Source: Rhyzopertha dominica
Taxonomy: Eukaryota; Arthropoda; Insecta; Coleoptera; Bostrichidae
Length of the DNA: 64,000 nucleotides
Direction of reading: 5' to 3'
Assembly (NCBI GenBank): GCA_025024175.1
Contig: QCXZ01000108.1
Span: 1-64,000, forward strand
This document shows positions 1-10,590 of this stretch, piece by piece. Positions within the stretch are counted from its first letter, which is position 1, and the number at the start of each line of letters is the position of its first letter. The notes under the pieces were generated by a model. That model worked only from the letters and a program-made list of their open reading frames with translations. It did not search any database and had not been told where the DNA came from. The position numbers and the translations under genes were made by a program.

Positions 1-595
1 TTAATGCTGATTCATGGAGTTTGGCCAGCTGACGCATAATGCTGGGGCTTATAACTTGTATTTTTAAGTTTAACTAAGATTAGCTAAACCGGCAGCTTAG
101 ATGATTACAGTCTTAGGTACTGTTTCACGACCAAGTTGTTTCCTCATCCTTAGTTTTGATAATTTTTTTAACTATACTAGCTACCTATTCACTCCTAACT
201 TAAATTTCTGAAGCTTCTATAATGCGAAAAGTTGAAACTAAAAAGCGCATCGGTTAATTAATTAATATTTGATATGTTCAAATTCCAAATTATAAAACGT
301 GGTTCTATTGGTAGATGCTTAAGGCAAAATTTGTATTTCTTTGGTAATTCGTTTGACTTTACTATAGATTATGTAGATCACGCATCTTTATTTTTCCAAA
401 TAAAATGTATCTACTAATCTTTTGTTAAACTTGATAGACATGCAACTGAATGCGCTAAGTATCGCCCAACTGAGATCATCAATAATTGAGTTAGGAATAA
501 ACGAGCTCTTGAAGATCAGTAAATAAAAACTTGGGCCTTCACAGAAGATGAAATAAATACTTCGTTAATCACTTACGTACATTTTTATTTATGTT
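1..595. other. AT-rich sequence, nothing identified
   Basis: No open frame of useful length, no inverted termini and no similarity to other parts of the window was seen here. Confidence 0.4.
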
Positions 596-629
596 GAATT
601 ATTTACTAAGGGAAATTTCTGCTTCGCCC

Positions 630-667
630 GCCCCCCCCCCTTAGAACAAAAGCTGGGTACGCCCATG
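630..667. mobile_element. Possible terminus of a hAT-like element
   Basis: Read on the minus strand the segment runs CCATGGGCGTACCCAGC, then a T-rich part, then a run of G. A short GC-rich terminal motif of the form GGGCGTACCCAG followed by T-rich and G-run sequence resembles ends of short non-autonomous hAT-type elements in insects. The partner end and target duplication are not in the window, so this is only a suggestion. Confidence 0.25.
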
Positions 668-744
668 GATGAAACTACTGACAGGTTGATAAAAGACTAA
701 TAAAATAAACGATTTCTGTTATGGATCGCTTATTAGAAATTACT

Positions 745-1410
745 TAAAATTAAAATAAAGTTTAAGTCCTCTAGAACTTACCGATTTTATTAAAAAAATA
801 CTCGTATATTAAGATTTTACCGTTTATAGCAATGTTTGCCAAATTGAATTAAAAGCGGGTTATGTAGTCGGATCCAGTACCATTTATCTTTCAGTATTAT
901 ACATTTTTCCGATATACATTTCAAATCATACATCAATTCAAAAAATTTCCCCTGAAAGCATTTTTCGCATTTTCAAAGCATTTGGAGCTTGCAATTAGCC
1001 TCCTCGTCCATTTCTAGTCCCTTTTGGCGCGACCTTTCCTGACCTGACCTGACCTTTCACATTTCTTCTATAATATCTCTGAAACTAGTACTATAAAAAC
1101 AAAACTTTATAAGACATCAAAATGCATGTCTATGCTGTGCTGTCTACACCTCAACCAACTGCAAATAGATCTATTTCGCTGGCATTACAGCCCATCAGTG
1201 CAGTTTATAAGACATCAATACACTGTTTGTTGACTCTAAAGGCTATTTAAAAAAAATGTGTTAAACTGTATGCTTTCCGACAAAGTAAAGAATGTCGAAA
1301 TATTGTAACTTCTTGGTACTGTTTTCAGCAATATAGGGGCAGAAGGAACAAATTTATTCTTGGTAGCAGAATTTCAAAAATCGGATCAATCTTTCTCGAG
1401 ATATTAGTAA
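745..1410 (-). repeat. Inverted diverged copy of the 7.9-8.4 kb repeat
   Basis: Stretches here are reverse complements of 7895-8375 (and 20270-20710). Shared blocks include the part around CTCTAGAACTTACCGATTTT, the part around TTTATAAGACATC, and the part around GGGGCAGAAG. The copy is interrupted and noticeably diverged, so it is an older member of the family than the near-identical copies A and B. Confidence 0.7.
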
Positions 1411-2029
1411 GTCAACAAGAGCAGTCAACTCGCACGCAAGGGTAAATTGTGCGAGTAGAACACAAAACTGTTTTAAAAATTGTCTAACACTGCAAATTAT
1501 CATTTTTGTTAAAAACTGTGTTTGCGTTCCTTTGCTGTTTTTTTAACAATTATTACAAATATGGTTTTTATAATTATACCTAAATATAACAGCATAAACA
1601 AAAGCAAGTGATTCCATTTTAAGAATTTTAAGGATACCCGTGGATGCTTGCATCTTGCGAGTTAATCCTGCTACTTAAAATTATTTTGTACAACAACATC
1701 AAGTTTCGCAGAAAATAACAATTAGCCAGGCTACCTGGGCAACTAATTTATACCTGTTTAGACGGTAGCACTTTTAGACAGAAAGCGCTTTCTCTTGTAC
1801 TAGATCAGACTTAATTTTCGGAATGTTAGTAGTGTTCATGAAAAACAAGGAAGTGAATACCGAAAAACAGGAGCCCCTGTATAAGCAATTAAAAGGCTCT
1901 TGTCGCAACATGGTCTTTAAAGTGCATGATTCTTTTCTCAAATGAAAGCATGTGACGTGCTCTATAAACAAAGACTACCAACAGAAATTAGGAAGCAAAT
2001 ATGATCCGAGATCTATTCGCTCTATGAAA
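1411..2029. other. No recognisable feature
   Basis: AT-rich. A 65-codon minus-strand open frame (1774-1971) has no recognisable similarity and looks like chance. Confidence 0.4.
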
Positions 2030-2520
2030 AAAAAAGAATGCGTAACTTTGGAGCTACTCGCTAAAACTTTAATACAAAAAAATTTTAGAACTTAGTCTTC
2101 CATCTTTAAGTAAAGTAATAAAATCCTTACAGCTTCCGTTACAATAAACGCTGCAGCAGTCGTGTTAAGATTGAAAGAATAAAATAATGCATATTTTTTG
2201 GAATTGTTTCGTCCGTCATCATTATAAGTAGTGGAAAAAGAAATTCCAGTTGCTATGTTCACATACCGCCTGGAACACAATCTACATAGTCCAACGTGTG
2301 AAGTTCTGTGGAGGTAGTCTACTATGTGATATCAATATTCTTTGTTAATGACTTTTACAGCCTTGAAAAAGCAGCAAAATTAGCGCTGCGAGACGTCGAC
2401 AATAAAACAATTCACACCTAACAAAAAATAACTTTGTTTGTCTCAACCCCAACAGTTTCTATTTACACTAAAAATACATATTTTTGAAGAATATCTTATC
2501 TGCCTATAAAAGTTAGGGGT
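2030..2520 (-). repeat. Inverted copy of the 22.0-22.3 kb repeat
   Basis: Reverse complement of the segment around 21990-22330 (and 8990-9155 plus 10070-10250). It preserves the blocks with the paired CTACC/GTAGT motif, the poly-A-flanked AACCCCAACAG block and the block reading GACTTTTACAGCC. It has no TTAA-flanked insertion at the site where copy A does, so it represents the ancestral empty state. Confidence 0.7.
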
Positions 2521-3549
2521 AAAATTTGAAGAGATTGACCTCTAACTGGATTGCCAAAACATTTATTTAAAGAATATGTGTATGATCCTAATGGTTTCCA
2601 TTCCAAGTAAGAAGAATTTTATGAAATCATATCTAGCAGAAACCCTGCCGTGTCTCATTAGCAAAATGGCCATTTAACTGTCAAGACGCAGATGGTGTAC
2701 TGAATTGATGTTTTACGTATGTACAATGACAATGTNTCTGCTAGGCGCAGGCTTTAAAGACGTTTGGTTCACTGTTATTTTGACATAAATTTTGAAACCG
2801 TCAGTGCTCTTTCAACTAATCAGATTCAAAAGCAACCGAACTGAAAAGATTGCAAACGTCACTAATTAACAGCAAGAAGTAGGTACAATATCAAGTCGAT
2901 TCCCAGAAAATTAGTTTTGTTTTGATTTACAATTAGCAATCCTTGATGAATTACAGTAACAGAACACAGCATAGTTTATGCTGTTACTGAATGTGTTTGA
3001 AGTTTGATAAATTTTCTAAAATTAAAAAAATTAATGGGTTGGCTCCCTATGTTGTTATTTTAGTGTTCGCTTTTAAATCGGATCCATTACCAGAGCATTT
3101 TTCTGTTTCAAACGTCATGCCACAATAATCGAACTAGAATCGGACAATGTCTCTAAAGCCTGCACTCGAAAAACGCATTGCATATATGTAAGGCATTAAT
3201 TCAGTACACTCACTTTGACCGTGAAAAGGAAATTCACGGTCACCCTGCTAATCAGACAGAGCGGGGTTTCCGGACCGTCATGCCTACTTAATATTGAGTT
3301 ACTTTTCTTATTTATAAGTGGAAAACAGGCATATCTGATTAACATAAAAAACGATATCGATTCGGAATTCGGCAAAATTTGAAGAGACTGACCTCTAACT
3401 GAATTGCCAAAACATTTATTTAAAGAATATGTGTGTATGAACCTAATAGTTTCCATTCCAAGTAAGAGTGAATAAAATTTGATGAAATTATATCTAGCAG
3501 AAACACTGCCGTGTCACATTAGCAAGATGGCCATGGAAGGAGTTGTACC

Positions 3550-4661
3550 CAGGGTTGGCNTGATTAAAACAAAATGTTTAAAACACAATGTTTTAAACTT
3601 GTTTAAAACAACGCCTCTGTTTAAATCATTTGTTTTAAACAGTTTTTTACTAATGTTTTAAACAGTGTTTTTTAACTAATATTGTATGTGATTCATTAAT
3701 TATTACTATTAGGCTCGTCTACCCTCCACAAATAGATAAACAGGATTATTAGTAATGACATATCTACATAATGTCACCTTACATTTGCATAAAAATGAAT
3801 TGAATTCAAAACCATGCCCAGCTTTTATCGATACAACAGTTATAGAAATTAATAATAAACTTAACATTTTTTTCTGTAGCTATAAATTACAACCATTTTA
3901 AAACAACAAATAAAAATCTTAACATTATCATAACATAAAAATTTGTATTTCTGGTCCAATACAACAAAACAATAAGTAAGACGTTCATTCAACACTTACT
4001 AGATAATTACATATTTAGCATAATAGAACAGATAGTTATCAGAACTTGGGAATATAAAAAGCAATAAACAAGAAATAAAATATTTTTACTAATGCAAGCT
4101 TTTTTTGCACTTCTTGCATCGAGCTCGCATTGTACTATTTTGCACCTTAATTTTGTCGAAGTAATTCCACCCTGCATTATTTCTCCTACTGGTCATTGTA
4201 ATTGTTGAACTTTAAACATACAAGGTCGGTTCCTATTCTCTTTGTTAAAGTTGATATTAGCTAAAATTCACCCAGTAACCAGATGTGATTGGGATGGATT
4301 TTAAGAACAGAGTTGATTTTCGCTTAAAAATACAAAAGAAAAACTTGCTCATAATAGCTAAAATCGTCGCGTAAACGCCGTACACATCGAATACAAATGA
4401 CAAATGTCAACGGGAAATCGTAGTCACCTAGGGATTTTTAGACAACTGCTACGCTTTGAGTCATCTACTGGTATTTATTTTCATTAATACACATAGTAAT
4501 TTGCATGAGAGTGCATGTTTAAAACAGTGCTTAAAACGTTTTAAACATGTTTTAACTAAGTAAGCAAAAAACATGTTTAAAACAATTTAAACATTATTAA
4601 ATTAAAAAAAAACTGTTTGTTTTGTTTAATTAAAAAAAAAACATGTTTTTTGCCAACCCTG
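3550..4661 (-). mobile_element. Non-autonomous hAT element, 1112 bp
   Basis: The left end reads CAGGGTTGGC and the right end GCCAACCCTG, a perfect 10-bp terminal inverted repeat. It is flanked by an 8-bp duplication GTTGTACC at 3542-3549 and 4662-4669, the target length expected for hAT. The related unit at 5875-5900 has the same sequence without the insertion. The subterminal regions are rich in GTTTAAAAC motifs in both orientations. A remnant of a BED zinc finger is encoded inside on the minus strand, which supports descent from a transposase-bearing hAT and sets the orientation given here. Confidence 0.9.
4089..4196 (-). pseudogene. BED-type zinc-finger remnant of a hAT transposase
   Basis: A 35-codon frame on the minus strand, from an ATG at 4196 to a TAG at 4089. 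Residues 10-13 read WNYF and residues 27-30 read CKKC. Spacing and context (aromatic W-x-Y-F followed by C-x2-C) match the first half of a BED finger, the DNA-binding domain at the N terminus of many hAT transposases. The downstream His/Cys pair and the catalytic domain are missing because the frame stops five residues later. It is therefore a relic rather than a working protein. It lies within a hAT-type element defined independently by its ends, which makes chance resemblance unlikely. Confidence 0.6.
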
Positions 4662-6200
4662 GTTGTACCTACTTTATTTNACGGTCAAGATGCAAATGGT
4701 GTATTGATGTTTTACGTATGTACAATGTGTCTGCCAGGCGCAGGCTTTAAGGACGTTTCGTTCACAGTTATTTTTACATCAATTTTGTAACCGTCAATGC
4801 TCTTTCAACGGATCAGATTCAAAAGCAACCGATCTGGAAAGATTGCAAGCGTCACTGATTAACAGCAAGAAATAGGTACGATATCAAGCCGATTCCCAGA
4901 AAATTAGTTTTGTTTTGATTTTCAATTAGCAATCCTTGATTAATTACAGTAACAGAGCACAGCATAGTTTATGGCATTACTGAATGTGTTTGAAGTTTGA
5001 TAAATTTTCTAAAATNAAAAAATTTAGTGGGTTGGCTCCCTATGTGGTTATTTTAGTGTTCGCTTTTAAATCGGATCCATTAACACAGCATTTTTCTGTT
5101 TCACAAGTCATGCCACAATAATCGAACTAGAATCGGACAATGTCTCTAAAGCCTGCACTCGAGAAACGCATTGCATATATGTAAGGCATTAAGTCAGTAC
5201 ACTCACTTTAACCGTGAAATTGAAGTTCACGGGCACCCTGCTAATCAGACAGAGCGGGGTTTCGGGACCGTCATGCCTACTTAATACTGAGTTACTTTCT
5301 TTATTTATAAATGGAACACAGGCATATCAGATTAACAGCAAAAACGATATCGATTCGGAATTCGGTAAAATTTGAAGAGATTGACCTCTAACTGGATTGC
5401 CAAAACATTTATTTAAAGAATATGTGTGCATGATCCTAATGGTCTCCATTCCAAGTAAGAGTGATTAAAATTTGATGAAATTATATCCAGCAGAAAGAAA
5501 CAGTCTATCATTAATGTGAAATAAAAACTTCAAATCATGACAAGCAAAAAATAGGATTATTAAGTGGCTAAATATCCTGGTTTACCCTGTCGCAATAAAA
5601 CAATTCACACCTAACAAAAAATAATTTTGTTTCTCCCAACCCCAACAGTTTCAATTTCCACTAAAAAATACATATGTTTGAAGAAAATTCTTATCTGTCT
5701 AAAAAAGTTAGGGGTAAAATTTGACGAGATTCACCTCTAACTGGATTGCCAAAACATTTATTTAAAGAATATGTGTGTATGATCCTAATGGTTTCCATTC
5801 CAAGTAAGAGTGATTAAAATTTGATGAAATTATATTTATCAGAAACCCTACTGTGTCTCATTAGCAAGATGGCCATGGAAGGAGTTGTACTTTTATTTAA
5901 CGGTCAAGATGCAGATGGTGTACTGAATTGATGCTTTACGTATGTACAATGTGTATGCTTGGTGCAGGATTTAAGGACGTCTCGTTCAAAGTTATTTTGA
6001 CATCAATTTTGAAGCCGTCAATGCTCTTTCAACGAATCAGACTTAAAACCGAACACTAAAATAACCCCACGGGCATATCTGATTAACAGCCAAGACGGAA
6101 TATTGAAAAAATAAGCCGAACCATTAATTTTTGCTTAACATTTGTTATAATTTGTGAGATGTATACCAAGCGGATTCAGTAATGTCATTACTATGCTGTG

Positions 6201-7760
6201 CTGTGTCACGTGGTCGCGAATTGAAAGTCAAAACTTACAATTTAGAATAGCACAATTAACATTATCGACCTAAACAAAATTTAATTATTTAGCATAGTCT
6301 AAATCCCATTCCTGCAGTAGAATTTTCATTATATTGTGTTGCAAATTTGCCGAACGACTAATTAGGTCCAGATTAAGCAATACGATGTAAATTAGTTTGT
6401 TTCACGGTTCAAATCTGATTGCATCTTTATACTTACTTTAGCGTAAGAGCAAGTGAATCGCAGCTGAACAGGTTGTTGCTCGCTACCTATCTGGTTTCAA
6501 TATTCGTTATGATTCATTACAAATTTTTCAACTCGGTAATGGTACATCGTTTATTAGTAAAAGCACTTCAGGCATTATCGTATTACACGTCACACGTTNA
6601 GACAGTTACAGAATACAAAATGTATATAATATATTCCTAATGGGGGTTATCGGGATTCGGGTTATCCGAAACGAAAAAAGGCCTTGTTGTCCAAAAAGTA
6701 GTACAATGCTGGAAATGTCTTTTTCCATTTTAAGCATCCCAAATAAGAGTTATTAGCCCCTTTTGGCTAAAGTTGATATGGGTGTTATAATAAATGCAAG
6801 CCCCAATTGCATCGAAAATGAGAAAAATGGATTCGGTGGAAAATTCTACATAATATAGGCCTGATTTCAAGCGTATTTCCGAAGAGTGCATAGTTCTGAA
6901 AGATGGCTGAAAGAACTGGCTCCNTGAACACATAATCGACAGTAGATTGTGGCTAAACGGCAAAATTGATTTGGACCTCACGCAAGTCGTTTGGCACAGA
7001 ATTTTATTCTGTTTAATTTAGGTAAGAAACGAGCTGTGTCACGTGGTCGCGAATTGAAAGTCAAAACTTACAATTTAGAATAGCACAATTAACATTATCG
7101 ACCTAAACAAAATTTAATTATTTAGCATAGTCTAAATCCCATTCCTGCAGTAGAATCTTCATTATATTGTGTTGCAAATTTGCCGATCGACTAATTAGGT
7201 CCAGATTAAGCAATACGACGTAAATTAGTTTGTTTCACGGTTCAAATCTGATTGCATCTTTATACTTACTTTAGCGTAAGAGCAAGTGAATCGCAGCTGA
7301 ACAGGTTGTTGCTCGCTACCTATCTGGTTTCAATATTCGTTATGATTCATTACAAATTTTTCAACTCGGTAATGGTACATCGTTTATTAGTAAAAGCACT
7401 TCAGGCATTATCGTATTACACGTCACACGTTGAGACAGTTACAGAATACAAAATGTATATAATATATTCCTAATGGGGGTTATCGGGATTCGGGTTATCC
7501 GAAACGAAAAAAGGCCTTGTTGTCCAAAAAGTAGTACAATGCTGGAAATGTCTTTTTCCATTTTAAGCATTCTAATAATATAGGCCTGATTTCAAGCGTA
7601 TTTCCGAAGAGTGCCATAGTTCTGAAAGATGGCGAAAGAACTGGCTCCGTGAACACATAATCGACAGTAGATTGTGGCTAAACGGCAAAATTGATTTGGA
7701 CCTCACGCAAGTCGTTTGGCACAGAATTTTATTCTGTTTAAATTTAGGTAAGAACGAGAA
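6201..7760. repeat. Direct duplication, 833-bp offset
   Basis: The sequence starting CTGTGTCACGTGGTCGCG at 6201 recurs at 7034, and the two copies stay aligned at an offset of 833. Both carry an almost identical 73-codon plus-strand frame (6419-6640 and 7252-7473). The second copy lacks about 110 bp present in the first (6738-6850). Copy B downstream (19794-20130) has the undeleted form and continues directly into the flank that here follows the second unit. The duplication is therefore local and fairly recent. No protein family was recognised. Confidence 0.85.
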
Positions 7761-9159
7761 TTTCCGTAGGATGCCTAGTTTTCGAGTTTAAGAGAAAAAA
7801 CTCAAATAAGTGTTACATTCCCTTGATTTTTTTTGTCCCGCAAGAGTTTAGCACAACTTAGAAACGGTTTGCAAACTCATGTAATATCCTGAGAAAGACG
7901 ATCCGATTTGTTGAAATCCCTGCTTACCAAAGAATAAAACTTCTTCTGCCCCTATATTGCTGAAAATAAAAACAGTAGCAAAAAGTTACAATATTAAGAC
8001 ATTATTTTTTCCGAAAGCAGACAGTTTAACAGGTGTATCGATGTCTTATAAAGTTTTGTTTTTCTAGTACTTATAGTTTCCAAGATATTAGAAGAAATGT
8101 GAAAAATCACAAATTTTTTTTTGCGCCAAGAGCGACTAAACATGATGGACATGGAAGCTAATTACGAGCTCCAAATGCTTTGAAAATGTGAAAAATGGTT
8201 TCATCGAAAAATGTTTGAATAAAAGTACGATTTGAAGAGTGTATCGGAAAAATGTATAGTACTGAAAGATACTCGTAAATGGGACTGGATCCGACTACAT
8301 AACCCAATTTTCATTCAAACTTGTAAAATCTTGATATATTTTTAAAAAAATCGGTACGTTCTAGAGGAATTAAATTTAAATTTTCTTTAGTTGCTATACT
8401 TACCTTCTTTTGCGGTTAGTTGGCCAATATTCTATCTACCTGTGGTTAAGTGCAGGTAACAACCATATTGTTAATTAATTTTAAGGAAGCGTTCCAGCTT
8501 GGGGGTATTTAATTCATCTATCTGGCGCTCAATTACTTTATCAATGCTAATAGGTCGGTGGTTAGGTATATTTCAGTAGCTATATGTTTTTTTGCTACCT
8601 CACGCCCTCTGCTGCGGTTACTTAACGGCTACCTCATGGCTTCTGGGTAGCCTTAGCATTGATTTTGGAAAAAGTAAATTTCGACCGTTGACGGTTTCAG
8701 AATTGATGTCAAAATAACTGTGAACGAAACGTCCTTAAAGCCTGCGCCTGGCAGACACATTGTACATACGTAAAACATCAATTCAATACACCATCTGCAT
8801 CTTGACCGTTAAATAAAAGTACAACTCCTTCCATGGCCATCTTGCTAATGAGACACGACAGGGTTTCTGCTAGATATGATTTCATAAAATTTTAATCACT
8901 CTTACTTGGAATGGAAACCATTAGGATCATAAACACATTCTTTAAATAAATGTTTTGGCAATCCAATTAGAGGTCAATTTTACCCCAAACTTTTTTTTAG
9001 GCAGATAAGAATTTTCTTCAAAAATATGTATTTTTAGTGAAAATAGAAACTGTTGGGGTTGGAAAAAACAAAATTATTTTTTGTTAGGTGTTAATTGTTT
9101 TATTGCAGATGTTCGGAAGCACTGTTTTGCTGCTTTTTCAAGGCTGTAAAGGTCATTAA

Positions 9160-10066
9160 GAGGGGCATTTACTTGGAGCGATCGGGCAAAATGTAAACTA
9201 TGCAACCCACGTTACCAGCAGGACATGGGACGTAAGAGGGTAGCCAATAGGTTGAAATTACGCAAAGATCAGACGGGCTAAACTAATATTCGGAAAATTG
9301 CTGACTGTAGCGTGTGCATAAAAAAGTAAGCATGATATTAGTAACTTACTATGATATTATACCAGGTTATTCAAAATATGGAATAACCCATTTATTTCTG
9401 TAAATATGAACTATATAACATTTCATTCTAACTGCATGTCGACTATGATTTTTGGAGGAACTTTTATAATAATTTTCATTCCGCCTCCCCATTGCTTCGA
9501 CATACAGTAAATTAATGTGAAAGAGCTTTTAACATTAAACTTGTCACGTGTATTTAGACATAAAAGCTTAGAAATCCGGTCATATCGGAATAAATCGTAT
9601 ACCGCACGATCATTCCCGACAGGTTTGCATCTTAGCCTCACTGTTCTCTGGATACCACGCGGCGGATCTGGTGGGGATGGGCATTCGCATTCCGCTCTCT
9701 TGACGGACTCGTGCGAAAGGGTTTGCGGCTTTAGATTTTTTGAATGTTTTTACTTATTTATCGTGCTCATGTTTTTGGTAGTGTACAAAGATATATGTAG
9801 CTACAACGTGGAGTTCGAAGTTTTCGTTTATGTGCCTTAGTTTTCGAGATATAACTCGCCAAAAATACGCATTTTTAAGCAAAATATAACAACAAATATT
9901 TACATTACCGTACCAAATTCAGAAAAAACTCGAACTCTACGTTGTAGCTACATCTTTTGTCATTGTCGTGTCGAAATTTCACTTCGAAAAAGATTCGAAT
10001 AACTCTGTAAAATGTAAAACGGTAGGTGCTTAAAATGACCCGATTCGCTCTAGGTAAACGCCCCTC
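9160..10066. mobile_element. TTAA-flanked non-autonomous element, piggyBac-like, 907 bp
   Basis: Ends are GAGGGGCATTTAC and, reversed, GAGGGGCGTTTAC; the inverted repeat continues imperfectly for about 35 bp (GAGCGA, TCGGG). TTAA occurs on both sides (9156-9159 and 10067-10070). The duplicate block has a single TTAA at 22139-22142 and no insertion. TTAA duplication with precise ends is the known signature of piggyBac-type transposition. Inside is a second, inverted pair around GTAGCTACAACGT (about 9797 and 9945). The 107-codon frame at 9517-9840 resembles no transposase, so the element needs a helper. Confidence 0.85.
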
Positions 10067-10590
10067 TTAACAAAGAATATCGATATGACATAGTAGACTA
10101 CCTCCAAAGAACTTCACACGTTAACTATGTAGATTGTGTTCCAGGCGGTAAGTGCACATACCAACTGGAATTTCTTTTTCCACTACTTATAATGGTGACG
10201 GACTATACAATTCCAAAAAATATGTATTATTTTATTATTCCGTTCTTAACACGTCGGCTGCTGCAGCGTTGAAGCCTGAACTTCACCCTTGCTAACATAT
10301 TTTTTTTTTTACAAAATAGTCTTAATAATTTTATTGAAGTACTAAATATTATCAAATGGAATTTTAAAAAACAGTTCTTGTTTGTTATATTACATTCTTT
10401 TTTTTTGACTCTTATAAGAGCCGTCAGCACTGGAGATTAAATATGCGAACTGAATGCTGTTGGCTCTTATAAGGTACTGAACTAAAAACACGAACGGTGC
10501 AAATAAACATGTCTTTTAGAAGATAAACAGCTAAAAAAAATCAAATTGTAACAAAAATAAAAATAATTTTATAACGAACAAATTAATATA

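Larger units (their letters stand above)
2521..6060. repeat. Direct ~0.85-kb repeat units (about 2.5 copies)
   Basis: A unit starting AAAATTTGAAGAGATTGACC recurs at 2521, 3374, 5367 and (slightly changed) 5716. Unit 1 is 853 bp. Unit 2 is 873 bp once the hAT element at 3550-4661 and one target duplication are removed. The last units are partial. The same sequence occurs reversed at 8690-9000 and 21190-21990. Open frames inside, such as the 86-codon minus frame at 3196-3456, have no recognisable domain. The parent element was not identified. Confidence 0.75.

Noticed and set aside
640..660. Possible cloning-vector contamination (ACAAAAGCTGGGTAC resembles a pBluescript polylinker edge)
   Set aside because: Only about 17 bases match and flanking vector sequence is absent. 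A transposon terminus explains the motif better.
3350..3380. Restriction-site cluster (GATATCGATTCGGAATTCGG) as a cDNA adaptor or vector remnant
   Set aside because: It recurs inside a genomic repeat unit at 5345-5370, with natural variation, so it is genomic.
9517..9840. 107-codon frame as a transposase of the TTAA element
   Set aside because: No DDE-type motif, low-complexity hydrophobic composition, and it lies in a short non-autonomous element.
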